A model generated the notes under the pieces. The model was given only the letters and a program-made list of their open reading frames with translations. It was not told where the DNA came from and did no database searches. From Hyparrhenia diplandra (lineage: Eukaryota > Streptophyta > Magnoliopsida > Poales > Poaceae), in the NCBI GenBank assembly GCA_015847255.1, contig JADLZK010008989.1, forward strand, positions 62,001 to 126,000: a stretch of 64,000 nt of DNA, given 5' to 3'. The translations under genes were made by a program, and so were the position numbers. The first letter of the stretch is position 1. Every line of letters starts with the position of its first letter. Below, in pieces: positions 1 to 9,937 of this stretch.

Positions 1-2
1 TA

Positions 3-3000
3 GGTAATGTGTATGGCCCTGCTCAGGATGAGCTGAAAGACAATTTTCTAGCAGAATTCTCTAGATTCTGTTACAAAGCAAAACATCCTACCCTTATTGG
101 TGGTGATTTCAATATTTTGAGATACAGTTCGATAAGAACAAGACATTTATTGAAAATAGCTTCTCAAACTCTTTCAATATGGTTATAAATGCCTATGGGC
201 TGAGAGAACTACCATTAGCAGGAGGTAAATATACTTGGAGCAATAATAGAGAAAATCCCACTCTTGAAAAGTTGGACAGGATCCTAATCTCTACCTCCTG
301 GGAAAATGACTTTCCCCTATGCAATCTTAGAAAGATACCAAAATACATGTCTGACCACAATCCTTTGATTGTGAGGACAGATTTACAACAAAATGTTGGC
401 TCAAGACCTTTTTGTTTTGAGACCTCCTGGCTCAAGCATCCCGAAGTTTGAAGCCAAAGTCAAGGAAATACGGAGCAAGGAAGTAAAAGCAAAGTCTAAT
501 ATTGATATCCGGTGTATAAAAATGGATAGAGTCAAGAAGTTCTTAAAAGGATGGGGTCAGAGTTTAAAAAGGACACTCTAGGAAATATAGAAACATTCTA
601 AAAAAGAATTAGAAATTCTAAAAAAAAAACAAGAAGAAGGAGAGGAATCCCTTGATCGGGAAAGCTTAAACAGAAATCTTTTATTCAAAATGAATTGATG
701 AAACTTATGGAGGAGGAAGAACTATACTGGCATAAAAGGTCTAATAGCAATTGGCTATTGCAAGGAGATTGTATTACTAGTTTTTCCACAGGATTGCTAA
801 TGGAAAAAAAAGGAAAAACACTATCTTTTCTCTTAATAACAATGATCAAATCATTGAAGGGGATGAGGCTCTGGTTAAACATGCAACCGATTTTTATAAG
901 GAGTTGTTTGGTCCATCTACACAGGCTGACTTTATGTTAGATCCCGATTGTTGGGACAATACTGAGAAAAAGTAACTATGCGGGAAAATGAAGAGCTAGA
1001 AAGAAAATTTAGTGAAGAAGAGATAAGAAAAGCGGTTTTTCCATGGAAAAGAACACGGCACTGGACGATCACTTTCCCATTGAATTCTACCAACATTGCC
1101 GGGATTCCTGAAAAGTGATCTTATGGCCCTGTTTATTGATTTTGAAAATGGGAAGTTGGACATAGGAAGAGTTAACTATGGGATCATTTCTCTACTTCCA
1201 AAGGTGAAGGAAGCTAATAATATTAAACAATACGAGACCTATTTGTGCGTTGAATGTTGTTTACAAGATTTTCACTAAAACATTGACTTTGAGAATGGAA
1301 AAAGTAATGGAAAGAGTCATAAATAGATGCCAATCTGGCTTCATCAAAAAACAGGAACATCATGGATGGTATCCTAGCCCTACATGAAATATTGCATGAT
1401 ACCAGAAAAAAAAAGAAAGAGGGAGTGGTACTTAAGCTAGATTTCGAGAAAGCCTATGATAAGATCAATTGGACCTTTTTGTTCAATTGTTTAAAACAAA
1501 GAGGATTTGGTGAAAAATGGTGTTCTTGGATTCAGGCTGTTATGAGCACCGCACGGTGAGTGTAAAAGTTAATGAAGCGTGGGTAGTTACTTCAAATCTA
1601 GAAGGGGTGTTAGACGGGGGACCCCTTGTCTCCCTTCCTGTTCAATATAGCGGATTCCTTGGCCAAAATGATCAATATGGCCCAAAAAAAAAATGATCTT
1701 ATAAAAGGTCTAGTGCCCGAATATGTTAAGAAGGGAGTGGCTGTTTTGCAATATGCCGATGACACCATCCTATGTGTACAAGATGATGTCAATCAGGCCA
1801 CCAATCTGAAATTGCTACTTTATATATATGAAAACATGTCAGGTTTAAAAATCAACTTCTCCAAAAGGGAGGTGATGGTGATAAGTCAAGATGATTCCAA
1901 GAATGTGTTCTATTCCAACATGTTTAATTGTGCTATTGGACGGTGGCCTATTAAATACACAGGGAGTACCTGTTTCAGGTTCTAGACTCCATGTGATTGA
2001 TTGGATCCCAATATATGAAAAGTTATTAAAAAGGTTGGATGGTTGGAAAGGGAGTTCTTTAACTGGGAGGAAGATTGATTTTGATAAATGCATGTCTCAA
2101 AGAACTTGCCTTTGTATATGCTATGTCTATGTTTCTACTGCCTCGGCAGTTTTAAACAAAATGGACATAGCCGAGAAAAGATTCTTTTGGCAAGCGGGGA
2201 GTTTGAAAAAGAAATATCACCTGATTGAATGGAGTATCATCACCAAATTAAAGAATAAAGGAGGTTTAGGGATCAAGGATCTCAGAAAAATGAATATGAG
2301 TCTTTTATGTAAATGGTGGTGGAAGGTGGAAACAGGTTCTGGAATCTGGAATGATATTATTAATATGAAGTATATGAAAAAAGGAATGATTAGCTTACTG
2401 AAAAAAATGCAAACAATTCCCAAGTATGGAATGATCTCCCGAAGGTGAGACACATTTACCCGAAAGGAAGATCAATGATGGTGGGTAATGGCAAAAATAC
2501 CAGTTTACGGAATGATAGATGGCTGGGCTCAGTTACATTAGCTGAAAAATTCTCAGAATTATTTGATATTAGCAAAGAGCAGAATTGTTCTATTGAAGAA
2601 ATGAAAAATAAGAAGTGGAGACTTTCATTTAGGAGATGGTTATATGAAGATTTGCAAATTCAGTTGAGAAGACTTCATGACATTCTTTTCGATGTGATAT
2701 CACTAAGGAAAAGATAAAGCTAAATGGGAGCTAGAGAAGTCAGGAAAGTTTACTGTAAGATCTGCTTATAAACTGTTATGTAGAAATGAGTATGCTGATA
2801 AGAACAAACATTTATGGAAAGCTAATATCCCTCTGAAAATCAAAGTCTTTATGTGGTTAGTAGATCAAAATGTTATACTAACTAAAGATAATTTGTTGAA
2901 AAGGAAATGGAAAGGATCTCCTATGTGTGCCTTTTGTGATGAAAATGAAAGTGTAGAACACATTTTCTTTGAATGTGCATCGGCTAAGTATATTTGGAGC

Positions 3001-3366
3001 TTATTGGCCTATGATTTTGGGGTAGAATATAGACCTGCTAACTTTACTCAATTCTGGCCTTGGATCCAGAGTATTTTTCCAAAAGCTCCGAATACATATA
3101 TGCTTGGTCTCTCTGTAGTATGCTGGGCCATCTGGCAATCCAGAAATGCAGTGTGTTTTGATAAAAAGAATATACAATGTCCTACTGAGATTGTGTGTTT
3201 AATGTGTTCTTTCTTAAACTACTGGGCAGGGTTGCTGAAGGAAGAGTGGAAGAATCAGGTGATTGCAGGAGCTGATGCTATCAAGTCGACAGCCATATCC
3301 TTCCATGTTCAAGCAAAGAGGAAATCGACGGAGGACAAGCAGATTGTGCTGTACAAGGACGGTTGA
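3..3366 (+). pseudogene. LINE ORF2 (endonuclease / reverse transcriptase), frameshifted
   Basis: ORF2 would nick target DNA and reverse-transcribe the LINE RNA. The endonuclease end is visible as IGGDFNIL near 100-117 and as GKYTWSN and MSDHNPL in 179-451, after a frame change near 130. A linker holds SEEEIRKAV near 1010. The RT core shows LDFEKAYDKINW (about 1437-1472), SPFLFNIADSLAKMI (1626-1670) and the catalytic YADD box (LQYADDTILC, about 1747-1776). The C-terminal part has KVFMWLVDQN and a zf-RVT pattern (CAFCDENESVEHIFFEC, about 2926-2976), followed by AIWQSRNAVCF. No RNase H domain is evident. At least six frame changes or stops, for example near 130, 450, 960, 1340, 1560 and 2000, make it a pseudogene. 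Confidence 0.9.
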
Positions 3367-3445
3367 TGATTCATCAAGTCATCAAAGCTACTGGTGCTGT
3401 ACAAGGACGGTTAATGATTCAGATCAAGTCATCAAAGCTACTGGC
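3346..3445 (+). repeat. Two-copy 48-bp tandem repeat at the LINE ORF2/3' UTR junction
   Basis: A unit beginning GTGCTGTACAAGGACGGTT occurs at 3346 and again at 3394. The copies are nearly identical over about 48-52 bases and differ mainly by a 4-base insertion in the second. The ORF2 stop codon falls inside the first copy, so the duplication lies at the start of the 3' UTR. Confidence 0.85.
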
Positions 3446-3729
3446 TCTTTTACTTTTGCTTAGCTTTAAGTATCTTGCTGTCAGGATGGTTGTAAGTGAA
3501 ACTTAAATATGCTGGTAGTAAGCAGATCTTAATCATGCGGCTAGGTGCGCGTCTAGGCATTATCTAGCAAAGGTGTCTCCCCAGATTGCTTCCTTGGTAA
3601 GCAATGGCTGGGTGAGAGGTAAGTCATCAAGGTAGCGGTGCGGAGTCTGAAACCTGGTACTATGGTCATACTGTGTAATTTCGTTGCTCTAAGTAATGAA
3701 ATTCGGTTCGCCGTTGTGGAAAAAAAAAT

Positions 3730-4338
3730 AATACCCTAGAAACTACAGAAGAAATTTTGCACATTCTAGTCTGATGTCGGTGCTTCCTCGATCTCGACCA
3801 TGTCTGGTTGATGAGAGGGCATCTTGTCATTGGCTTAATTTTAAGTTTGCAACAAATCTATCTTAGCTTGTCGGTAAGATCTATGTGTGTGCAGTTGAAT
3901 AAAGTTATATTTGTTACAGAAGCGTTTGCAGCGAGCCTGTGTGACATCAGTGCTATTGCAAGAGGTGGCATGGAAAATTTTCTAATGGTTTAGTCAATTT
4001 GGTATCTGTCGGATATCTGATCGCAAATGGCGTCATGATCCCCTGCCCATGTGATAGAAGTGCCTTCAAATTTTGCAATTTTGTACAACAATTAACTCCA
4101 AAGTATGTCATTTTGGTCTTTCTGTTGACATAGTTACAGTTAAAGCTGGATGGAGCTGTGGCAAACATTCAATGGCGGCGTTGATTTCCCTTGGTCCATG
4201 TCTGAATCTCCAATGGTTATCCCCATCAGATAGGAGAAAGAACGTCCATGTTTGGGTTGGGTGGATGAGTGGAGGTGAAACGTCTCATGGAGGTGGTAAA
4301 GGAAGCCTGGGACAAAGGGAAGCTGTAAGATGGTCCAA
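3730..4338. other. Non-coding stretch after the LINE
   Basis: No convincing coding frame is seen. The sequence has a 3'-UTR flavour, with an AATAAAG near 3898, which may be the tail of an old transcript or chance. No repeat boundary is clear beyond the LINE A-run at its left edge. Confidence 0.3.
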
Positions 4339-4437
4339 AAACAGACATCCGGTGCCTGGAGTAGGCATCATACTCTGAATGAATGCTCATTACTCATCGA
4401 TCATATATCATACTACAGTATTTACTCAGTAATAGTG
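4339..4437. repeat. Extra copy of a ~90-bp repeat (CATCCGGTGC... family)
   Basis: The segment with CATCCGGTGCCTGGAGTAGG and CTCATTACTCATCGATCATA recurs almost exactly at 4731-4820. It recurs in a more diverged and rearranged form at about 6064-6145. Confidence 0.8.
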
Positions 4438-4524
4438 GCATACTAAATGGTTTGTAATCCTACTGTACTCATGGAGTCGTGGTGGAATGATGTGGTTTAT
4501 TCTAACACGATTTATAATATCTGG

Positions 4525-5110
4525 TGTTCTAATGATATGAATGGTAGTATGGTTTAGTGAATGAAATTTCATGGTTTCCAAAATAGAGAAAAACCAATGG
4601 CCAAAATGATAAGCCTGGAACCGTGGTTTCTCCAATTAAGAAAAGAGATAATGCTATAGGTTGTAGTGACTTGTGAGCAGTCAAGCTATCAAACAATGTT
4701 AGAAGTATTTAATCATCAATACTGTTTACCAACATCCGGTGCTTGGAGTAGGCATCGTACTCTAAATGAATGCTCATTACTCATCGATCATATATCAATT
4801 TACTCAGTAATAGCGGGGTACTAATAAATAAATGCTTGTTACCCCTGTAGTTCGGCTTTTTATTAGTTGGGAGTGCACACCTTTGCACTTATTGATTATG
4901 GGCAAGACAATTGACAATATAAATTGAGGCACCATGGAGTAGAACTGCATTGCTTGATGGCAAAGACATGATCAACTAGTAGCAGGCTCAACTAGCATTT
5001 GTCATGTGTGTAGGTCCGTAGGAATGAGAGGCTTCAGGATCCATCCCCGAACTAGATTCTCTCCACGCCGGAGGTAGGCTATAAGGTTCATATCATTGTA
5101 GGCGGGCTGG
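4525..5110. repeat. Diverged direct duplication, copy A
   Basis: Copy A matches 5817-6400 in the same orientation at an offset of about 1.3 kb. Shared landmarks in the same order are GATATGAATGGT, GTGACTTGTGAGCAG, GAATGCTCATTAC, GCACACCTTTGCAC, GACAATATAAATT, ATGAGAGGCTTCAGGAT and AGGTTCATA.CATTGTAGG. Scattered substitutions and indels indicate an old event. I see no coding frame and no terminal repeat that names a transposon family. Confidence 0.8.
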
Positions 5111-5672
5111 TCCGTTGCTGACCACTGAGTGTCCATAGTAGTCACTGGAGTACTCACAGCCAGCTTACGATACGAGAGACTTGGAGGATGGCAAAACTTG
5201 GAGGAAGCTTTGGAGGAAGGAGTGCGCTCGGAACTTGGAAGATGAACCACTATCTGATGGATGGTACACATACTTATAACAACATTCCCTTACAATGAAT
5301 TTGGGCATGAGTGGCACAAAACTAGATTCCCGCTATGTAGGATATTGAATGAAGACGGATTTCATCTTTTCTTCAATATTCAAATGCAAGGATGTTAGGA
5401 AGGTTTGGCTGGAGGCTAGGCTGTATGGTATCATGAAAGTTAGGCTGTTCTATGCATTGCATGCTCTGTAGCAGTTTGTGAAGCAATGAGAATAATATCA
5501 GTGGAAATAAACTTCCTCAACTATGGATTATGGTAGTGCAAGCTATGTGTCCAGAAATGCTTCTGATGTCTGCGCTCCAAGTGGAATAATGTGGGAGATA
5601 AAGTATCTGGGAGGTGGTGGCTACACATTACTTTAATGTAGTTAATTATTTTTGTTCATGTCCCTAGAGGCT

Positions 5673-5719
<47 letters not shown>

Positions 5720-5816
5720 GGAAGCCTTAAAGACTGTAATTGGCTGGCGCATGGGCACGTCCCTCGTTTTCATTTACCTGGGAACTGATCATATCAGTTA
5801 CATTATTCCCAGTTAC
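5111..5816. other. Non-coding spacer between duplication copies
   Basis: No gene is visible. It contains the long T tract at 5674-5717 and otherwise mixed-composition DNA. Confidence 0.3.
5674..5717 (-). repeat. 44-base poly(T) tract
   Basis: An uninterrupted run of 44 T lies just before GCGGAAGCC. Read on the minus strand it is a poly(A), which could be the tail of an inserted minus-strand retroposon or processed transcript. I could not recognise a body for such an element to its right. Confidence 0.7.
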
Positions 5817-6400
5817 ACGATATGAATGGTGGAACCAAGTTTCCCAGTTAAAAACACCAATGGGTATAATAATATCTTGTTGCTAACGATATGAATGGTG
5901 GAACAAAGTTTCCTAGTTAAAAAAAACACCAATGGTCAAACAGAACGAACCTGGAACCATGGCTTTTCTGGTAAAAAAAGATATAATTCTAAAGGTCGTG
6001 ACTTGTGAGCAGACAAACTTGAAATTATTGAAATATTTGATCATTAATATGCATGTCTATCGAGCACCGACGTCGCTTAGAGGAGGCATCGTACTAGAGT
6101 ATTTACTCATAGTAGCGGTCCTGAATGAATGCCCATTACCCATGTAGAGCTTTTTTTATTATATGGCTGCACACCTTTGCACCGCTTGGTTGTGGATTGA
6201 ACAAGGCAGTCGACAATATAAATTCAGTCGCCACAAAGTAGAATTGTGCATTGCTTGAAGACCAAGGCGTGATCAGCTAGTAGGAGACCTAGCTAGCTGT
6301 CTTGAGTGTAGGCCAGTAGGCATGAGAGGCTTCAGGATGCAGCTCGAAATTGGCATTTGTGTAGGCTAGAGCTAGGATACAAGGTTCATAGCATTGTAGG
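5817..6400. repeat. Diverged direct duplication, copy B
   Basis: This is the partner of 4525-5110. At its left edge a smaller piece is doubled again: GATATGAATGGTGGAAC at about 5820 and at about 5888, each followed by AAGTTTCC.AGTTAAAAA. No coding frame is credible. Confidence 0.75.
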
Positions 6401-6775
6401 GTGCTAAGGGCGCACGCATGTTGCTTGGAACTGCCAAGGCTTGGGCGGGAACCTTTGCAGTTCGACTATGAACCATCTCGCCCGTCTCCTGGTGTCTACT
6501 AGACCTTAGGCCACCCTGGTGGCCTTTATTTGGCTCATCTGGAATCATGATGTTGATCTTAACGTCGTAGAGCATAGTCATCACTTCATCTTCTCTTTGT
6601 GTGTATTATAAACAACTTCTCATCAGTATGGTCTAGTGTGTCTATGGAGATCCGCACTACCGTATCAGGAGTTCTATCTGGTGGCGGTGCTAAATTTTGT
6701 TGTTCTTAACAGCAACTTACCCATCCTCTGTACTAGCCACTGGTGCCCGCGCTTTGCTACGGCTAACTCTTTTTG
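6401..6775. other. Non-coding flank of the gypsy element
   Basis: Nothing recognisable lies between the duplication and the gypsy target duplication. The last five bases before the element (6776-6780) are GATAT, the target-site copy. Confidence 0.3.
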
Positions 6776-6780
6776 GATAT
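6776..6780. repeat. Target-site duplication of gypsy element (left copy)
   Basis: GATAT lies directly before the LTR and is matched at 12584-12588. Confidence 0.85.
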
Positions 6781-7332
6781 TGTCAGATTCCGGCTAGATT
6801 GGGCCGAAATTGACACGTGAATTGGGGAATTGAGAGGGGAGGAAGAGGATGGATCGGTGGTGATGGTGGCGGCGTGGGCGGCGGCCGCGCCGAGCCGAGG
6901 ATGGGGCGCGGCGGCGGTGGCCGGCGGGCAAGGGAGGAGAGGCGGGGAGAGTTGGGATAATTTTCTTTATTTGCTTGTTGCCCTAAAAGAGAGACCCCCT
7001 TACTTATATAGCCCGGCTAGTGGGACTTGTATCTCAAGCAATCTCTCTAAAGGTTTCCTTATAGATTGGAATACCTTTTACAAGCATATCCTATTTATTT
7101 ATTTCCTAATAAGGATCTCCCTTATAGATGAGATATCCCCTTGCACACCAAAAACGCCTAAAGATAATCCTAGATATTTTCCTCCTTTATTCCCAAATTA
7201 ATTGCCGAAGAATCCGCGGAAAGGAGGGGACGGCGGCGGGGCGCGCAAGAAGCCCGTGAGGGGCGGCGCCGGGCGCTCCTCGGCTGCTGGGCCGGGCCTG
7301 TCCTCACGGGCCCTATTTCCTGGGTCATGACA
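6781..7332 (-). repeat. 3' LTR of the gypsy element
   Basis: This copy aligns along its length with 12007-12583. Both share GGCTAGATTGGGCCGAAATT near the left end, a G/GC-rich low-complexity part, GAGTTGGGATAATTTTC and the right-end GGGTCATGACA. On the minus strand a TATA-like CTATATAAG lies at about 7004-7012. Differences between the LTRs are mostly in the G-rich stretch, with few substitutions elsewhere. Confidence 0.9.
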
Positions 7333-7341
7333 TCTCCCCCT
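7333..7341 (-). promoter_or_regulatory. Polypurine tract of gypsy element
   Basis: On the minus strand AGGGGGAGA directly precedes the LTR start TGTCATGACC. This is the expected place and composition for the plus-strand DNA primer. Confidence 0.75.
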
Positions 7342-7427
7342 TCTCCGACCGGCGCGTCCTCGCTGGCTGGATGAAAGTCCATTCGGTCACACCCGGGTGG
7401 AGATCAACCGCCCCTGGAATAATAAGC

Positions 7428-7937
7428 TCAATCCGGCAGATGCAGTCGACCTTGCACTGGGTTCCCGAGGTTCATATTCTCCCTGGTTCGCTTGGGATCA
7501 AACTCCGGGAGGTAGTGAAGGTTGCCGATGTAGCCGTGGTAGATGTACCGGTGAACAGACGCCCCTCGCGTGGAAGCCGCCCGACGACGGGCCGCCGCAG
7601 GGAGCTCCCTTTGAACGCCCACCTCAAGGTGCTGATGTACCATGTCGCGGGGTAGGCTCTTCAGGAACAAGAAACGCTCGTTGGGCGGAGCGTTGACGAA
7701 GAGCGAAAGCAGACGCCAGATGGTGATGTCGCGGCGAGTAGGGGGAGTAGCTGCCAAGTTCAACATCGTACCGTACATGAAGGAGCCGACGTCAAACGGG
7801 GGAGGGCGAAAGCCGGTGGACAGCCCTCTCGCATCATAGCCGATGTGGACATTGTCGACGGTGAGGAAGAGGCGTTCCATGCCGTTGAGGAAGACGACCT
7901 CGGCGGCCGCCGACGTGTGGTGGCCCTCAAGGACCAA
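7428..7937 (-). CDS. Unidentified 169-codon frame between integrase remnant and 3' LTR
   Basis: An uninterrupted minus-strand frame runs from ATG at 7937 to a stop at 7428. Its composition looks protein-like, with stretches such as VVFLNGMERLFLTVDNVHIG and FVNAPPNERFLFLKSLPRDM, then a basic Arg/Ala-rich part and LHYLPEFDPKRTREN. I do not recognise the family. It does not resemble the integrase core or the chromodomain expected here. It may be a captured host gene fragment, an unfamiliar element-specific ORF, or a chance open frame in GC-rich DNA. It follows the integrase zinc-binding remnant after a frame change, so it may not have its own start. Confidence 0.4.
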   Translation of the reverse strand: MVLEGHHTSAAAEVVFLNGMERLFLTVDNVHIGYDARGLSTGFRPPPFDVGSFMYGTMLNLAATPPTRRDITIWRLLSLFVNAPPNERFLFLKSLPRDMVHQHLEVGVQRELPAAARRRAASTRGASVHRYIYHGYIGNLHYLPEFDPKRTRENMNLGNPVQGRLHLPD

Positions 7938-7989
7938 TGCCCCAACAGGATGGGATGGCGGTCGGTGCAGCTGAAGTAGGCTTCGTTGT

Positions 7990-8244
7990 GTAAGCTCCCA
8001 AGGCGAGGAAGTTCGTCCTGCGAACTCCGCCCTGAAGCAAGGCCTTCAGCAGGTCTGGCAATAGTGGGGAGGAAGCCGGAAGGTAGAAGCGGCCGTCGAA
8101 GAGGAGAAGGCCGTCCTCCAGTGTCCATGCTGGAGCGGCGTCGCCCGTGGTGACGTCGAGGGCGATGCGGCGTAGGTGTTGATCCTCCAATGTAGCCTGG
8201 CGTAGTTGGACGAAGACTCCGGTGGATGTGTCGTAGAGGTCCAA
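7990..8244 (-). pseudogene. Gypsy integrase N-terminal (zinc-binding) remnant
   Basis: The minus-strand frame contains DGLLLFDGRFYLPASSPLLP followed by DLLKALLQGGVRRT. In plant gypsy polyproteins this wording marks the join between RNase H and the integrase H2C2 domain. The His and Cys ligands and the catalytic core that should follow are absent or out of frame. The protein would have joined element DNA to the chromosome. It is not functional here. Confidence 0.65.
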
Positions 8245-8340
8245 GGCAGTCGCATGCCTCGAACGTTTCCCTGCCGAGTCGCGGGTGTACGGATGTCGGC
8301 CGAAGATGCCCGACCGGAGCGCACCCGGGGCCAGGGCGCC

Positions 8341-8686
8341 CCTACGCCAGGGGGCGGTAGTACTGCAGCTTGTGGGTCGCGAAGTCCCACGTCACGCGTC
8401 CTAAGCTTGCCAGCCAAGGCATGCCAAGGATGACGTCGACGTTGTCGCCCAGTGACATGACGTAGGCGTCGATGTCGAAGGTGCTGGCGTCGAGGCGTAG
8501 TGGTACGTCGAAGGTGGCGGCTCGGCATGTAGAAGTGGCGCCGGTGCCAGTGGTGATCAGCACACACACCGGCTGAGTCCGGAGGCCTTCCATGTTCACC
8601 ACACGGGGTCGATGTAGTTGTGCGTTGCTCCCGAATCAACGATGATGTTGACGCCCGTGCCTGAGATCATACCGACAAGGTAGAAC
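8341..8686 (-). pseudogene. Gypsy retropepsin (aspartic protease) remnant
   Basis: On the minus strand the frame opens with KFYLVGMISGTGVNIIVDSG and the active-site box DSGATHNYID (about 8645-8616). One frame change is followed by LDASTFDIDAYVMSLGDNVD and ILGMPWLASLGRVTWDF down to about 8360. The DSG catalytic triplet and the ILGMPWL flap region are the standard gypsy protease signature. The frame ends at LQYYRPLA, and the RT that should follow has been deleted. The upstream edge is the junction with the copia fragment. Confidence 0.85.
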
Positions 8687-9919
8687 TTTCTTTATTCCTT
8701 ATTTATCTTTATCCTTGAGTTTGGCTTGAGTGAGTGTGTCAAGTTATCCCTTTTCCGTTCCTTTATATCCCCTGTTATGAGCATTGGTCCATTACATAGT
8801 CATGTTATCCTGTTCATGTCTCTATTAAATCCTTTTCCACCATGCCTTCCTTTGGGAAAATATAAATAACGATACCCCGAATACTTAGGGTGAAATGCTA
8901 CAATGATAGATCCGTGCGCTGCGGATGAATATCTTGTTTGGCAAGGTCTATCACCGTTGATGTACCTAGTGTGATCACCGACACGGTGGTTTCACTTAGG
9001 AATGTCGACGGCGCATTTATGGCGCCGTTATTAGAGATGGGTTCTAAACCTGTTTCTAGTGATTGCGCTTTAAGAAATGCAACAATGACATGCTTGTGGC
9101 CTTGCAATCTCAAGTGTTGAATTTGGATATATTGTCAAATATGTGGTTCAACATAGACATGATAACCCTCTCTTGAGGTGTGAAGAAGATTGTCTTTGGT
9201 TCAAACCGAATTACATGTATGGCAAGCTATCCAAATTTGATCAAATTTGCAAACTAATCTTTCCAATATCAAAAGAACCCGATCAATCCATTTATGTCAA
9301 TTGTTGACAAAGGGGGAGAGATTAGTGCATAAAGATTAGAAGGGGATCAAATTTTTTGGAAGCACACAATTAGGGGGAGCAAGCTCATAAGCAAATTGTT
9401 GCATTTGTTTGTGCACTAACATATGACTTGCTCTTGCACATGTATTTAAATTCCATATATACATGCCTGCGTGATGTATGCTAGTGGTAATTTGATTGAT
9501 GATTGATCAACTAGCATGCTTAGGTGGTATCTAGATATTTTGATTTCCGCTCTAAATTCAAGTACCTATGCTTATAATATGATCTCACAAGGTACTTTGA
9601 GTTTTTGATAAAATATCTAGTTATCCATGATGCTTGTATGGTGAGAAAGGCACAACTCGATTGGTATCACGCTTCAAAGGTCCATTCTTTCACCTTAAGC
9701 ATCATTTTGGTAACATGGCTCACTCCCTAATTTCAATATTCATACATGTATGCAAAGCCTATACCAAACTCTAGGCATACATGTAGGGGGAGCTCATGCT
9801 ACCAAAACCGAACTTATTATGTTTGTCCAATCTAATGATTGTAAGCAAAATGCTTGGACAACCATGATAGGTTCAAAAAACCCTTAATCATAAAATCTTT
9901 ATGCGGGTTGTCACCAATT

Positions 9920-9937
9920 ACCAAAAAAAGGGGAGAT
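9920..9937 (+). promoter_or_regulatory. Polypurine tract before the copia LTR
   Basis: The run ACCAAAAAAAGGGGAGAT abuts the LTR start TGAAGATCTCTAG. This is the normal plus-strand priming site of a plus-oriented element. Confidence 0.7.

Larger units (their letters stand above)
1..3729 (+). mobile_element. LINE-type non-LTR retrotransposon, 5' end outside window
   Basis: This is a 5'-incomplete LINE. Reading along the plus strand one meets the end of an APE-type endonuclease, a reverse transcriptase, a zf-RVT zinc-binding segment, a 3' UTR of about 350 bases and a terminal A run at 3720-3728. That order and a poly-A end are diagnostic of plant L1-clade LINEs. The matching target duplication cannot be checked because the 5' end lies before base 1. 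No LTR is present. Several frameshifts mean that the copy is dead. Confidence 0.9.
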
